Below, piece by piece: positions 40,034 through 47,801 of a DNA stretch of 64,000 nucleotides. The stretch is from Flavobacterium weaverense (GTDB lineage: Bacteria > Bacteroidota > Bacteroidia > Flavobacteriales > Flavobacteriaceae), in contig NZ_REFH01000009.1 in assembly GCF_003688495.1 (NCBI RefSeq), forward strand, positions 434,001 to 498,000, in the 5' to 3' direction. The notes below the pieces were generated by a model that searched no databases, had not been told where the DNA came from, and worked only from the letters and a program-made list of their open reading frames with translations. The translations under genes were made by a program, and so were the position numbers. Positions within the stretch are counted from its first letter, which is position 1, and each line of letters starts with the position of its first letter.

Positions 40034-40449
40034 TTTGATCGTGTTTAAAAGGTAAAATTGAGTAAATCTTTAGTATTACACAACACATATTGACAATAAT
40101 TTAAAAAATGCAGTTAAACAAAACCAAATTATGAATTCTGTGCAACAATAGCATCCTCTCGAACCAAATTTACAACACTACATTCCTACTACTTCAATAG
40201 TAATTTTATTTATTGATAGTTTAAAGTAAATTGGAAACAATAACGATAAAATTTATCAAAGTGAGAATATAAAACATAAATAATCATCAAAAATTAGTAT
40301 CGAATAATTTTGTATGGTTCTTATTTCTACGAATAGTTAAAAAGCAATGTTTATAAATTACAGAATCTATAATTAAGAACGAATAGCACTTCATATTCTA
40401 CGCTATTCGTAAAAACGATTGGAAAGTTTTCTGCTTTTATAAAAAAGGG
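40034..40449. other. Intergenic region between hutH and the thr leader
   Basis: About 415 bases have no plausible gene. The one notable structure is ACGAATAGC (40379-40387) facing GCTATTCGT (40402-40410), a 9-bp stem, plus a third copy ACGAATAG at 40329-40336. The hutH promoter must lie at the left end, but no TAnnTTTG box was found on the minus strand. Confidence 0.5.
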
Positions 40450-40457
40450 TAGTTTTG
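40450..40457 (+). promoter_or_regulatory. -7 box of the threonine operon
   Basis: TAGTTTTG matches TAnnTTTG and ends 10 bp before the leader-peptide ATG, so the transcript would begin only a few bases upstream of that ATG. The -33 TTG is not at the usual spacing. Confidence 0.6.
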
Positions 40458-40467
40458 TAATATCAAA

Positions 40468-40572
40468 ATGACAAACAACAGCATTACATATCAATCTCCG
40501 ATATCAACTCAAATTTGGGTTGCAACTGCTGCTACATTTACTACAACAACTACAACTACCCCTTTGGGGTAA
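40468..40572 (+). CDS. thrL: Threonine operon leader peptide
   Basis: The ORF encodes 34 residues starting MTNNSITYQS. Residues 25-31 are seven Thr in a row (codons ACT ACA ACA ACT ACA ACT ACC), with four more Thr between residues 7 and 23; it ends PLG and TAA. It sits between a -7 box and thrA. This is the classic design for ribosome-mediated attenuation: low threonyl-tRNA stalls the ribosome on the Thr run and alters the folding of the RNA behind it. Its position, orientation and codon content all agree, and the peptide itself needs no other role. Confidence 0.88.
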   Translation: MTNNSITYQSPISTQIWVATAATFTTTTTTTPLG

Positions 40573-40637
40573 ATTTTCTTCATATAATCCTGTTCATTAT
40601 ATCTTTTTTTTCGAAAGAAGATAGCTCTTGGGGTTGT
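40559..40637 (+). promoter_or_regulatory. Threonine attenuator region with competing RNA hairpins
   Basis: Several stems overlap the end of the leader ORF. CCCC (40559-40562) can pair locally with GGGG (40566-40569) or distally with GGGG of GGGGTTGT (40630-40637), which also matches ACAAC just before the CCCC. ATATAAT/ATTATAT (40582-40602) is directly followed by T8 (40604-40611), a candidate terminator. ATCTTTTTT/AAAGAAGAT (40601-40622) overlaps that T-run. Ribosome position on the Thr codons decides which can form. Which one terminates is not certain by eye. Confidence 0.65.
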
Positions 40638-40670
40638 AAAAAATATAATTTCTAAAATCAAAATACCCAC

Positions 40671-40706
40671 TGACTTTGTCTATTTAATAACGAAGAGACA
40701 AAGTCA
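40671..40706 (+). other. 11-bp hairpin immediately upstream of thrA
   Basis: TGACTTTGTCT (40671-40681) and AGACAAAGTCA (40696-40706) pair perfectly over a 14-nt loop, ending 18 bases before the thrA ATG. It has no T-run after it, so it is not a sense terminator. It may affect ribosome access or RNA stability. Confidence 0.55.
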
Positions 40707-40724
40707 AAAAAATAAAAGCTTGAC

Positions 40725-43172
40725 ATGAAAGTATTAAAATTTGGAGGATCTTCCGTTGCGAATGCGCAAAATATTAAACTGGTTATAGACATAGTCGTTA
40801 ATTCGGCAAAAGACGAAAAATTAATTGTTGTAGTTTCTGCTTTTAGTAAAGTTACTGACCTTTTACAATTAGCTTCAAGAAAAGCTGCTGCAGGAGATGA
40901 GAGTTTTAAAGAAATTCTCATAGAAATAGAGAAAAAACATCTAGAGGCGATAAAAGAATTAATTCCTATAAGCGAACAGAGTAGCTTATTAAGTCATATC
41001 AAAAGAATTATCAATCACCTTGAAACTTTATTAGATGGCTGCTATCTTCTGGGTGAGTTATCACTAAGAACTGCAGATACTATCCTGAGTTTTGGTGAAT
41101 TATTATCTTCTTATATAATCGCAGAGGCGCTAAAGCAAAATCTAAAAAATAGTGGCTACAAAGATAGCCGCGAGTTGATAAAAACAAACAGTCATTTTGG
41201 AAAAGCAGCAGTTAATTTTGAAATTTCAAATCAGCTGATAATTGATTATTTTGAATCGAACGAAAATCAAGTCGTTGTACTACCCGGATTCATAGCAGCA
41301 TCGCTTGATGGGATCAACACAACTCTTGGACGCGGTGGATCTGACTACTCTGCAGCTATTATGGCAGGTGCATTAAATGCAAATCAGCTCGAAATCTGGA
41401 CTGACGTAAACGGAATGTATACTGCAAATCCAAAAGTAGTGAAACAAGCACAGCCAATCGCTTTTATTTCCTACCAAGAGGCAATGGAGTTATCGCATTT
41501 TGGTGCTAAAGTGTTATATCCACCAACCATTCAGCCTGTCTTAAGAAAAAATATTCCCATTCTTATTAAAAACACATTCGAGCCAGACGCAGAAGGTACT
41601 TATATTTCGAATCAAGAAATGACTTATAAAAATCCTGTGAAAGGAATAAGCCATATCGATAATATTACTTTAATTACACTAGAAGGCCCTGGAATGATTG
41701 GCGTTACAGGTTCTTCTAAAAGGCTTTTTGAAGTTTTGTCATACCAAGAAATTAATGTAATATTCATTACACAAGCTTCTTCTGAACATTCTATTTGTAT
41801 TGGAATTTTAAATTCTGATGCAGATTTAGCGCAAGAAGTTATTAATAAAGCTTTTGAAGTTGAAATTTCACAAAACAAAATCGATCCATGCATTGTAGAA
41901 AGAAATCTATGCATCATCGCATTAGTTGGTGAAAACATGAAAAACCATCAAGGTTTGAGCGGAAGAATGTTTAGCACTTTAGGGAAAAATAACGTAAATA
42001 TCAGAGCAATTGCTCAAGGTGCATCCGAGAGAAATATTTCTGCAGTTATAAATGAAAGAGATGTCAAAAAAGCTTTGAATACGTTGCACGAAAATTTCTT
42101 TGAAGAGAACACAAAACAGCTTAACTTATTTGTAATGGGTGTTGGTAATGTAGGTGAAAAATTCATCGAGCAAATCCACAAACAAAATAATTATCTGAAA
42201 GAAAATCTTAAAATAAATGTGCGTGTGGTGGCAATTTCAAACTCTAGAAAGATGCATTTTGATGAGGAAGGAATAGACTTAAATGAATGGCAATCGTTGC
42301 TGCAAAATGGAGAAACTGCCGATCAAGAAAATTTTATCTCAGCAGTAAAAGATCTGAATTTACGCAACAGTATTTTTGTGGATATCACAGCTAACGAAAG
42401 TATTTCTAAAACGTATGAACATTATTTAAAACGCAATATTGCAGTTGTCACTTGTAATAAAATAGCTTGTGCATCTGAATATAATAATTATAAAAAGCTT
42501 AAAAACTTATCACAAAAATTCAATGCCCCATTTTTATTTGAAACTAATGTTGGAGCTGGATTGCCAATAATTGATACAGTGAAAAATCTAGTTGCTTCTG
42601 GTGACAAAGTCCATAAAATTCAAGCGGTATTATCCGGAAGCTTGAACTTTATTTTCAATAACTTCAATGAAGAAAATACTTTTCATGATGTTGTAAAAGA
42701 AGCTGGAGTACAAGGATTTACAGAGCCAGATCCTAAAATCGATTTGAGTGGAATTGACGTTGCTAGAAAGATATTAATTTTGATTCGTGAAAGCGGTTAC
42801 CAAATGGAAATCGAAGAGATTACAAATGAATCTTTTATGCCAGCAGAATGTCTTGAAACAACATCAAACGAAGCCTTTTTCAACTCATTGAAAGATCATG
42901 CTTCTCATTTTGAAAATATTTATAAAGAAGCTTTAAGCAAAGATTCAAGATTGAAATATGTAGCACAATTCGAAAATGGAAAAGCGAATGTTGGTTTAAG
43001 ATTCATCCCTAAAGATCATCCATTTTACAATTTAGAAGGAAAAGATAATATCGTATTATTCTTCACGGATCGTTATGTGGACCAACCTTTATTAATTAAA
43101 GGAGCTGGTGCAGGAGCGGCGGTTACTGCATCTGGAATTTTTGCAGATGTGATCAGAATTGGGAATAATTAA
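40725..43172 (+). CDS. thrA: Bifunctional aspartate kinase / homoserine dehydrogenase
   Basis: The 815-residue fusion catalyses the first and third steps of threonine synthesis. Aspartokinase (about 1-290) shows KFGGSSVANAQNIK and TLGRGGSDYSAAIMAGAL. Two ACT domains follow (about 310-460; ITLEGPGMIGVTGSSKRLFEVL and CIIALVGENMKNHQGLSGRMF), where threonine would bind as feedback inhibitor. Homoserine dehydrogenase (from about 465) has the NAD(P) motif VMGVGNVGEKF, VTCNKIACAS, FETNVGAGLPIIDT and GSLNFIF. It is the first enzyme gene after the leader peptide. Control is probably double: attenuation plus allostery. Confidence 0.96.
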   Translation: MKVLKFGGSSVANAQNIKLVIDIVVNSAKDEKLIVVVSAFSKVTDLLQLASRKAAAGDESFKEILIEIEKKHLEAIKELIPISEQSSLLSHIKRIINHLETLLDGCYLLGELSLRTADTILSFGELLSSYIIAEALKQNLKNSGYKDSRELIKTNSHFGKAAVNFEISNQLIIDYFESNENQVVVLPGFIAASLDGINTTLGRGGSDYSAAIMAGALNANQLEIWTDVNGMYTANPKVVKQAQPIAFISYQEAMELSHFGAKVLYPPTIQPVLRKNIPILIKNTFEPDAEGTYISNQEMTYKNPVKGISHIDNITLITLEGPGMIGVTGSSKRLFEVLSYQEINVIFITQASSEHSICIGILNSDADLAQEVINKAFEVEISQNKIDPCIVERNLCIIALVGENMKNHQGLSGRMFSTLGKNNVNIRAIAQGASERNISAVINERDVKKALNTLHENFFEENTKQLNLFVMGVGNVGEKFIEQIHKQNNYLKENLKINVRVVAISNSRKMHFDEEGIDLNEWQSLLQNGETADQENFISAVKDLNLRNSIFVDITANESISKTYEHYLKRNIAVVTCNKIACASEYNNYKKLKNLSQKFNAPFLFETNVGAGLPIIDTVKNLVASGDKVHKIQAVLSGSLNFIFNNFNEENTFHDVVKEAGVQGFTEPDPKIDLSGIDVARKILILIRESGYQMEIEEITNESFMPAECLETTSNEAFFNSLKDHASHFENIYKEALSKDSRLKYVAQFENGKANVGLRFIPKDHPFYNLEGKDNIVLFFTDRYVDQPLLIKGAGAGAAVTASGIFADVIRIGNN

Positions 43173-43190
43173 TTAGTTGAAAGTAAACAG

Positions 43191-43233
43191 TTTTTGTCTT
43201 ATCAGTAAAAGGTAAAACACCAAAAGACAAAAA
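43191..43233 (+). other. Hairpin between thrA and thrB
   Basis: TTTTTGTCTT (43191-43200) pairs perfectly with AAGACAAAAA (43224-43233). The core TTTGTCT/AGACAAA is the same as in the hairpin before thrA. Confidence 0.45.
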
Positions 43234-43262
43234 AACTTTAGACTACAAGATTTAATAATATC

Positions 43263-44186
43263 ATGAATGAAATAAAAATATTTTGTCCCGCAACTATCGC
43301 AAATCTTTCGTGTGGATTTGATGTGCTGGGACTTTGCTTAGAAACTGCGGGTGACGAAATGATTATTCGAAAATCAGATGTAAAAGGAGTTCGAATTACT
43401 AAAATAGTTGGCGCCGATTTACCGCTAGAAACAGAAAAAAATGTAGCAGGTGTTGCAGCTTTAGCCATGCTTGAAAATTTAGAAAGTGAATTTGGATTCG
43501 AAATCGAAATTTATAAGAACATTAAAGCCGGAAGTGGAATTGGAAGTAGTGCTGCTAGTTCGGCGGGAGCTGTTTTTGGAATAAACGAATTACTTGGTAG
43601 ACCTTTTACAAGAAAAGAATTGGTATTGTTTGCCATGCAAGGTGAAAAGCTTGCTAGTGGAAATGCGCATGCTGATAACGTTGCTCCTGCTCTTTTAGGT
43701 GGTTTTACGTTAGTAAGAAGTTACAATCCACTAGATATAATTAAGATAGAAAGTCCATCTGAATTGTACGCAACAGTGGTACATCCACAAATTGAATTAA
43801 AAACTTCCGATGCACGTTCGGTATTAAAGCAAAATGTATCGCTGAAAAGCGCCATTGTACAATGGGGAAATCTAGGTGGGTTAATCGCAGGATTGTATAC
43901 TAAAGATTATGATTTGATTGGTAGATCACTTCACGACGAAATTGTAGAACCTTTACGAAGCGTTTTGATTCCCGGGTTTGACTTAATTAAGCAAACCGCT
44001 ATTGATAACGGCGCATTAGGATCTGGAATCTCAGGATCTGGACCATCTATATTTGCTTTAAGCAAAGGTGCAGCAACTGCAGAAAAAATTGCAAAAGCGA
44101 TGAGTGAGGTTTATGAAAATATGAATTTACCTTATGAAATTCATGTGTCGAAAGTAAATGATGAAGGAGTGAAAATTATAATTTAA
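43263..44186 (+). CDS. thrB: Homoserine kinase
   Basis: The 307-residue GHMP kinase phosphorylates homoserine to O-phosphohomoserine. It has PATIANLSCGFDVLGLCLE at the N terminus, the ATP loop IKAGSGIGSSAASSAGAVFGIN (about 88-109) and the C-terminal glycine-rich GALGSGISGSGPSIFAL. It lies 90 bp downstream of thrA and 187 bp upstream of thrC on the same strand. Full length with all family motifs. Confidence 0.95.
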   Translation: MNEIKIFCPATIANLSCGFDVLGLCLETAGDEMIIRKSDVKGVRITKIVGADLPLETEKNVAGVAALAMLENLESEFGFEIEIYKNIKAGSGIGSSAASSAGAVFGINELLGRPFTRKELVLFAMQGEKLASGNAHADNVAPALLGGFTLVRSYNPLDIIKIESPSELYATVVHPQIELKTSDARSVLKQNVSLKSAIVQWGNLGGLIAGLYTKDYDLIGRSLHDEIVEPLRSVLIPGFDLIKQTAIDNGALGSGISGSGPSIFALSKGAATAEKIAKAMSEVYENMNLPYEIHVSKVNDEGVKIII

Positions 44187-44358
44187 GATTTTTAATTAAC
44201 AATTTTTGATTTCAGATATAACTTCGTTACCAAAAATTACAAATCTTCAATCTCTTATCTAAAGTACATTTTAAGAATAAAATAATTTAAGAATTTTGAT
44301 TAAAAATTTTTGATTCCAGATGTAACGAGTTTACTAAAAAATCAAAAATCTATAATCC
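44185..44358 (+). repeat. Imperfect 104-bp-period tandem repeat between thrB and thrC
   Basis: Copy 1 (44185-44253, starting on the thrB stop codon) resembles copy 2 (44289-44358). Both contain the near-identical core AATTTTTGATT-(T/C)-CAGAT-(A/G)-TAAC and an AAATC end. In copy 2 the flanks AATTTTTGATT and AATCAAAAAT can fold into a hairpin. By eye roughly three quarters of positions agree with one gap. No T-run follows either copy, so they are not ordinary terminators. Confidence 0.55.
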
Positions 44359-44373
44359 GCAATAAAAATCACA

Positions 44374-45666
44374 ATGAAATACTACAGTTTAAACCATAAC
44401 GCGCCTAAAGTCTCGTTTCAAGAGGCGGTAATACAAGGATTAGCGTCCGACAAAGGTTTATATTTTCCGGAAACAATAACACCAATAAATGCTGATTTTT
44501 TTGAAACTATCGAAAATTTAAGCAACGAGGAAATATCATTTGAGGCTATCGCGCAATTTGTAGGCGATGAAATTCCTACCACTATTTTAAAAGAAATTAT
44601 TGCAGACACCTTATGTTTTGATTTTCCAGTGGTTGAAGTCGAAAAAGATATTTATTCTCTCGAATTATTTCATGGACCAACAATGGCTTTTAAGGATGTT
44701 GGCGCACGATTTATGTCTAGATGTTTAGGATATTTTAATAAAGATAATAAGGAAAGTAAAAACACGGTTTTGGTTGCTACATCAGGAGATACTGGTGGCG
44801 CTGTAGCAAGTGGATTTCTTGGTGTGAAAGGTGTTGAAGTAATAATTTTATATCCTTCTGGAAAAGTAAGCGATATACAAGAAAGACAATTAACTACGTT
44901 AGGTCAAAACATAACTGCTCTTGAAGTAGACGGTGTTTTTGATGATTGTCAAGATATGGTCAAAAAAGCATTTTTAGATTCAAATTTAAAGGACAAAAAT
45001 TTAACTTCGGCGAATTCAATTAATATCGCGCGCTGGTTGCCACAAATGTTTTATTTCTTCTTGGCGTACAAAGAACTGAAAAAACACAACAAACCATTAA
45101 TTTTCTCATGTCCAAGTGGAAATTTTGGAAATATCTGTGCTGGAATTATTGCTAAAAAATTAGGATTACCAATAGAGCATTTTGTAGCCTCTACTAACAT
45201 AAATGATACTGTACCAAGATTTTTAGAGAATGGAATTTATGAGCCAAGAGCTTCTAAAGCAACTATATCAAACGCGATGGACGTGGGGAATCCAAGTAAT
45301 TTTATCCGAATTCAAGAAATGTATCATAACGACTTAGAAAAGTTCGAGAAAGATTTTTCATCCTACACATTTTCTGATGAAGAAACTCTTGAGGCGATGA
45401 AAGCGATTTATAAGACAAGTGGTTATATTGCAGAGCCTCACGGAGCTGTTGGTTATCTAGGATTGAAAAAAGAATTAGCGAATCATGAAGATGCAATTGG
45501 GATTTTCTTAGAAACTGCTCACCCTATCAAGTTTTTAGATACCGTAGAACCTGCTTTAAATATAAAACTACCTATACCAAGCCAGATAGAAAGCGTTTTA
45601 AATAAAGAAAAAGTAAGCGTAAAAATTAAAACCTATCAAGATTTGAAAGAGTTTTTAATACACTAA
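44374..45666 (+). CDS. thrC: Threonine synthase
   Basis: The 430-residue PLP enzyme converts O-phosphohomoserine to threonine. The PLP lysine is K107 in HGPTMAFKDVGARFM, with VATSGDTGGAVASGF as the phosphate loop and SANSINIARWLPQMFYF typical of the bacterial form. FSCPSGNFGNICAG is also conserved. It is the last gene of the thr operon, followed by a very stable hairpin. Confidence 0.96.
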   Translation: MKYYSLNHNAPKVSFQEAVIQGLASDKGLYFPETITPINADFFETIENLSNEEISFEAIAQFVGDEIPTTILKEIIADTLCFDFPVVEVEKDIYSLELFHGPTMAFKDVGARFMSRCLGYFNKDNKESKNTVLVATSGDTGGAVASGFLGVKGVEVIILYPSGKVSDIQERQLTTLGQNITALEVDGVFDDCQDMVKKAFLDSNLKDKNLTSANSINIARWLPQMFYFFLAYKELKKHNKPLIFSCPSGNFGNICAGIIAKKLGLPIEHFVASTNINDTVPRFLENGIYEPRASKATISNAMDVGNPSNFIRIQEMYHNDLEKFEKDFSSYTFSDEETLEAMKAIYKTSGYIAEPHGAVGYLGLKKELANHEDAIGIFLETAHPIKFLDTVEPALNIKLPIPSQIESVLNKEKVSVKIKTYQDLKEFLIH

Positions 45667-45694
45667 AATTTCTATTATATTTTAAAGTTATAGT

Positions 45695-45733
45695 CCTCAT
45701 TACATTTTTACGGAAAGTAAAAATGTAATGAGG
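45695..45733 (+). terminator. Terminator of the thr operon
   Basis: CCTCATTACATTTTTAC and GTAAAAATGTAATGAGG form a perfect 17-bp stem with a GGAAA loop, followed by a T-rich tract. Confidence 0.85.
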
Positions 45734-45820
45734 ATTAATTTTTATCATCTATTAAATAATCTATTTAACCAACAATAATATCAACGCTCTTTGCTATACT
45801 AATTATATAGAAAAAACAGG

Positions 45821-45900
45821 TAATTTAGCCTTGATAGCAGCGGCATCCTTTATGCTTGTTGTTCAAGCAGAAAGATACAGCGAATAGCGAGAGTTAATTG
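45821..45900 (+). ncRNA. Small structured RNA candidate, resembling the flavobacterial Flavo-1 motif
   Basis: The block contains GATAGCAGCGGCATCCTTT, a tight hairpin GCTTG-TTGTT-CAAGC and then AAAGATACAGCGAATAGCG, flanked by partly pairing ends (TAATTTAGCC and GAGTTAATTG). Its composition is richer in GC than the surroundings, and it lies outside any gene. From memory this order of segments matches a recurrent flavobacterial RNA (Flavo-1 in Rfam); the match was not checked, and the strand is inferred from the recalled orientation. The remainder of the 45.7-46.3 kb gap shows only a promoter. Confidence 0.55.
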
Positions 45901-46062
45901 TCTCATAAAATCTATGATATGTGCTCCTATGACAAGAGAATCCGTAAAACTGCTACCGCAACATCTTCAAGTAATTACTTCTCGCAAATATCTTTTGAAA
46001 TCAAAAATTTAGTGAAGAAAATAGGTGCAAAATTACTCTGGAAAATAATTTCAAAATCCTGA

Positions 46063-46093
46063 TTGATTTAGACCTAAATTTTAACTACTTTTG
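46063..46093 (+). promoter_or_regulatory. Promoter of the amidoligase-like gene
   Basis: TTG (46063-46065), then exactly 20 bp, then TACTTTTG (46086-46093): an ideal Bacteroidetes promoter. The leader would be nearly 190 bases and ends with AAAAAGGAG ten bases before the ATG, an unusual Shine-Dalgarno-like sequence for this phylum. Confidence 0.65.
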
Positions 46094-46291
46094 CAAAATA
46101 TAAGTTGTTTGCGTTCCTATCTTTTAATAATAGAAAAAACAATTTATCCTCACAAAAAAACAAAACTTAAGTATTAATATTCTTTTTGACTTTTAAAAAA
46201 TCAGAGAGACTCGCAATGCTTTAAAAAAACTACCTGATAAAGTAGCTTCCCATATCAACATAATTTATTTAAAAAAAGGAGAAAAAAGTTT

Positions 46292-47716
46292 ATGACGAAT
46301 CATAGCATGAATGATGTTAGTTTTGAAATTGAATTATTGGACAAACATAAAGAATACATTAATCAGTACAAATCGAACGATTTTTATTGGGGAGTTGGTA
46401 TTGAGAATGAATGTTATTTAGAGTTTGAAAAACACCGTACGGTGGATAAGGATTTTTTGCTAACCAAAGGTCTGCATGAGAAGTACAGTATCAATCATTT
46501 TAAGAATTATAAAGAAAATGTATTTGAAAATTCTTTATTAAAAATCTTAACTGATAAAGAGTACCACATTCCTGTTTTAATGAATTCGCATTCGTTTACT
46601 AAGACTGATGTTAATAATGAGCATGAAACTTTAGATCCTATCGATAAAGAACCGAATCCAGAATATTCAGGAGAAAGTATCTTTGATAAACTACAAAAAA
46701 ATAACAGCTATTTTGTTGACGAACTTCAGAAAAAATTCATTTTTGATGGTGATACTATTGAATTTGTAACCCAAGATTTTTACAAAAAAGACGTTGATAG
46801 CGTCATAGCAGAGTTGGCTAAAATTAAGAATGAGTTTACTACTAATTTACAAAATGGTATGAAACAAGAAAATATTTTTCCTCAGTTTGGAAAAATAAAA
46901 ATTTGTTCGCAAAATCATCCTTTTGCAATATTTGTATCAAATAATGATAATTATTCGGTTTTTAACAACATGACGTATCATTTTAATTTGACCATTCCAA
47001 CAGAATTAAATACTGCAGGTGAAATTAAAGACAAAATAGATTTTATTAAAAAACACCAGCGCACCATTAGATTATTTCAGTGGTTGAGTCCGCTATTTAT
47101 GATCAAATTTGGCTCATCTGACTATCTTTCTCATAATGATTCCACTGTCAATCTGACTAAGGCTTCACAGAGATGTGCGATGTCTAGATACATAGGAATA
47201 GGTACTTATGATACCGAAGTTATGAAAACTGGTAAGATTGTACAAATGGATTTCACAGCACATCCTATGCATGATAATCCAATGTGGTGGGTAAATCGAT
47301 ATTCACAAATTTCAGATTACGAACAAATCGATAAAATTGGACTTGATATCAATTTTCACAAGCATAAAAATCACGGTATTGAATTTAGAATGTTTGACTA
47401 TTTCGAAGAAAAACATTTAAAAGAAGTACTACAATTTCTTGTATTCATTATGGATCACTCCTTGTTACACGAGATTGAAAATCCAATCTGTAATTTAGAA
47501 TGGAATAATTTCACATTTGAATCAATTGTTCACGGTAAAGAAACTGTTGTTCCTGCTGACTTTATTTCTATTATCGAAGAAATGTTAGTTATAAATATAC
47601 ATTCAACAGATCCAATAGAAATCTATAATCAGATCTACGCTAGCTTCTATGCTAAATATTATGAAAATGGTTTCTGCAGTTCGTTACTTATTAAGAAGGA
47701 CGCTGTACTGTCTTAA
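46292..47716 (+). CDS. Glutamate-cysteine-ligase/amidoligase superfamily-like protein
   Basis: The 474-residue cytoplasmic protein is not a standard annotated enzyme. Features of the COOH-NH2 ligase (GCS/amidoligase) fold are visible: an early acidic metal-binding motif WGVGIENECYLEFE (E38 and E40), an acidic strand DTIEFVTQDF near 155, MTYHFNLTIPT (H230, N232) and the late GIEFRMFDYFEE (362-372) with an arginine, as in GCS enzymes. Such enzymes make peptide-like bonds using ATP; the substrate is unknown. A Shine-Dalgarno-like AAAGGAG precedes ATG 46292; ATG 46307 is a second option. It faces a thiol-peptidase-like gene across a shared terminator. Confidence in the fold is moderate, in function low. 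Confidence 0.6.
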   Translation: MTNHSMNDVSFEIELLDKHKEYINQYKSNDFYWGVGIENECYLEFEKHRTVDKDFLLTKGLHEKYSINHFKNYKENVFENSLLKILTDKEYHIPVLMNSHSFTKTDVNNEHETLDPIDKEPNPEYSGESIFDKLQKNNSYFVDELQKKFIFDGDTIEFVTQDFYKKDVDSVIAELAKIKNEFTTNLQNGMKQENIFPQFGKIKICSQNHPFAIFVSNNDNYSVFNNMTYHFNLTIPTELNTAGEIKDKIDFIKKHQRTIRLFQWLSPLFMIKFGSSDYLSHNDSTVNLTKASQRCAMSRYIGIGTYDTEVMKTGKIVQMDFTAHPMHDNPMWWVNRYSQISDYEQIDKIGLDINFHKHKNHGIEFRMFDYFEEKHLKEVLQFLVFIMDHSLLHEIENPICNLEWNNFTFESIVHGKETVVPADFISIIEEMLVINIHSTDPIEIYNQIYASFYAKYYENGFCSSLLIKKDAVLS

Positions 47717-47740
47717 TATTCAGTTCGAATAAGGTTTATA

Positions 47741-47786
47741 AAAAAAAGACTTTTTAAAGGATGGTACCTTTAAAAAGTCTTTTTTT
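47741..47786. terminator. Very strong bidirectional terminator
   Basis: A 20-bp perfect stem runs from A7-GACTTTTTAAAGG to CCTTTAAAAAGTC-T7 over a 6-nt loop. It serves both convergent genes. Confidence 0.93.
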
Positions 47787-47801
47787 ATTTTACGCTATTT
47801 C

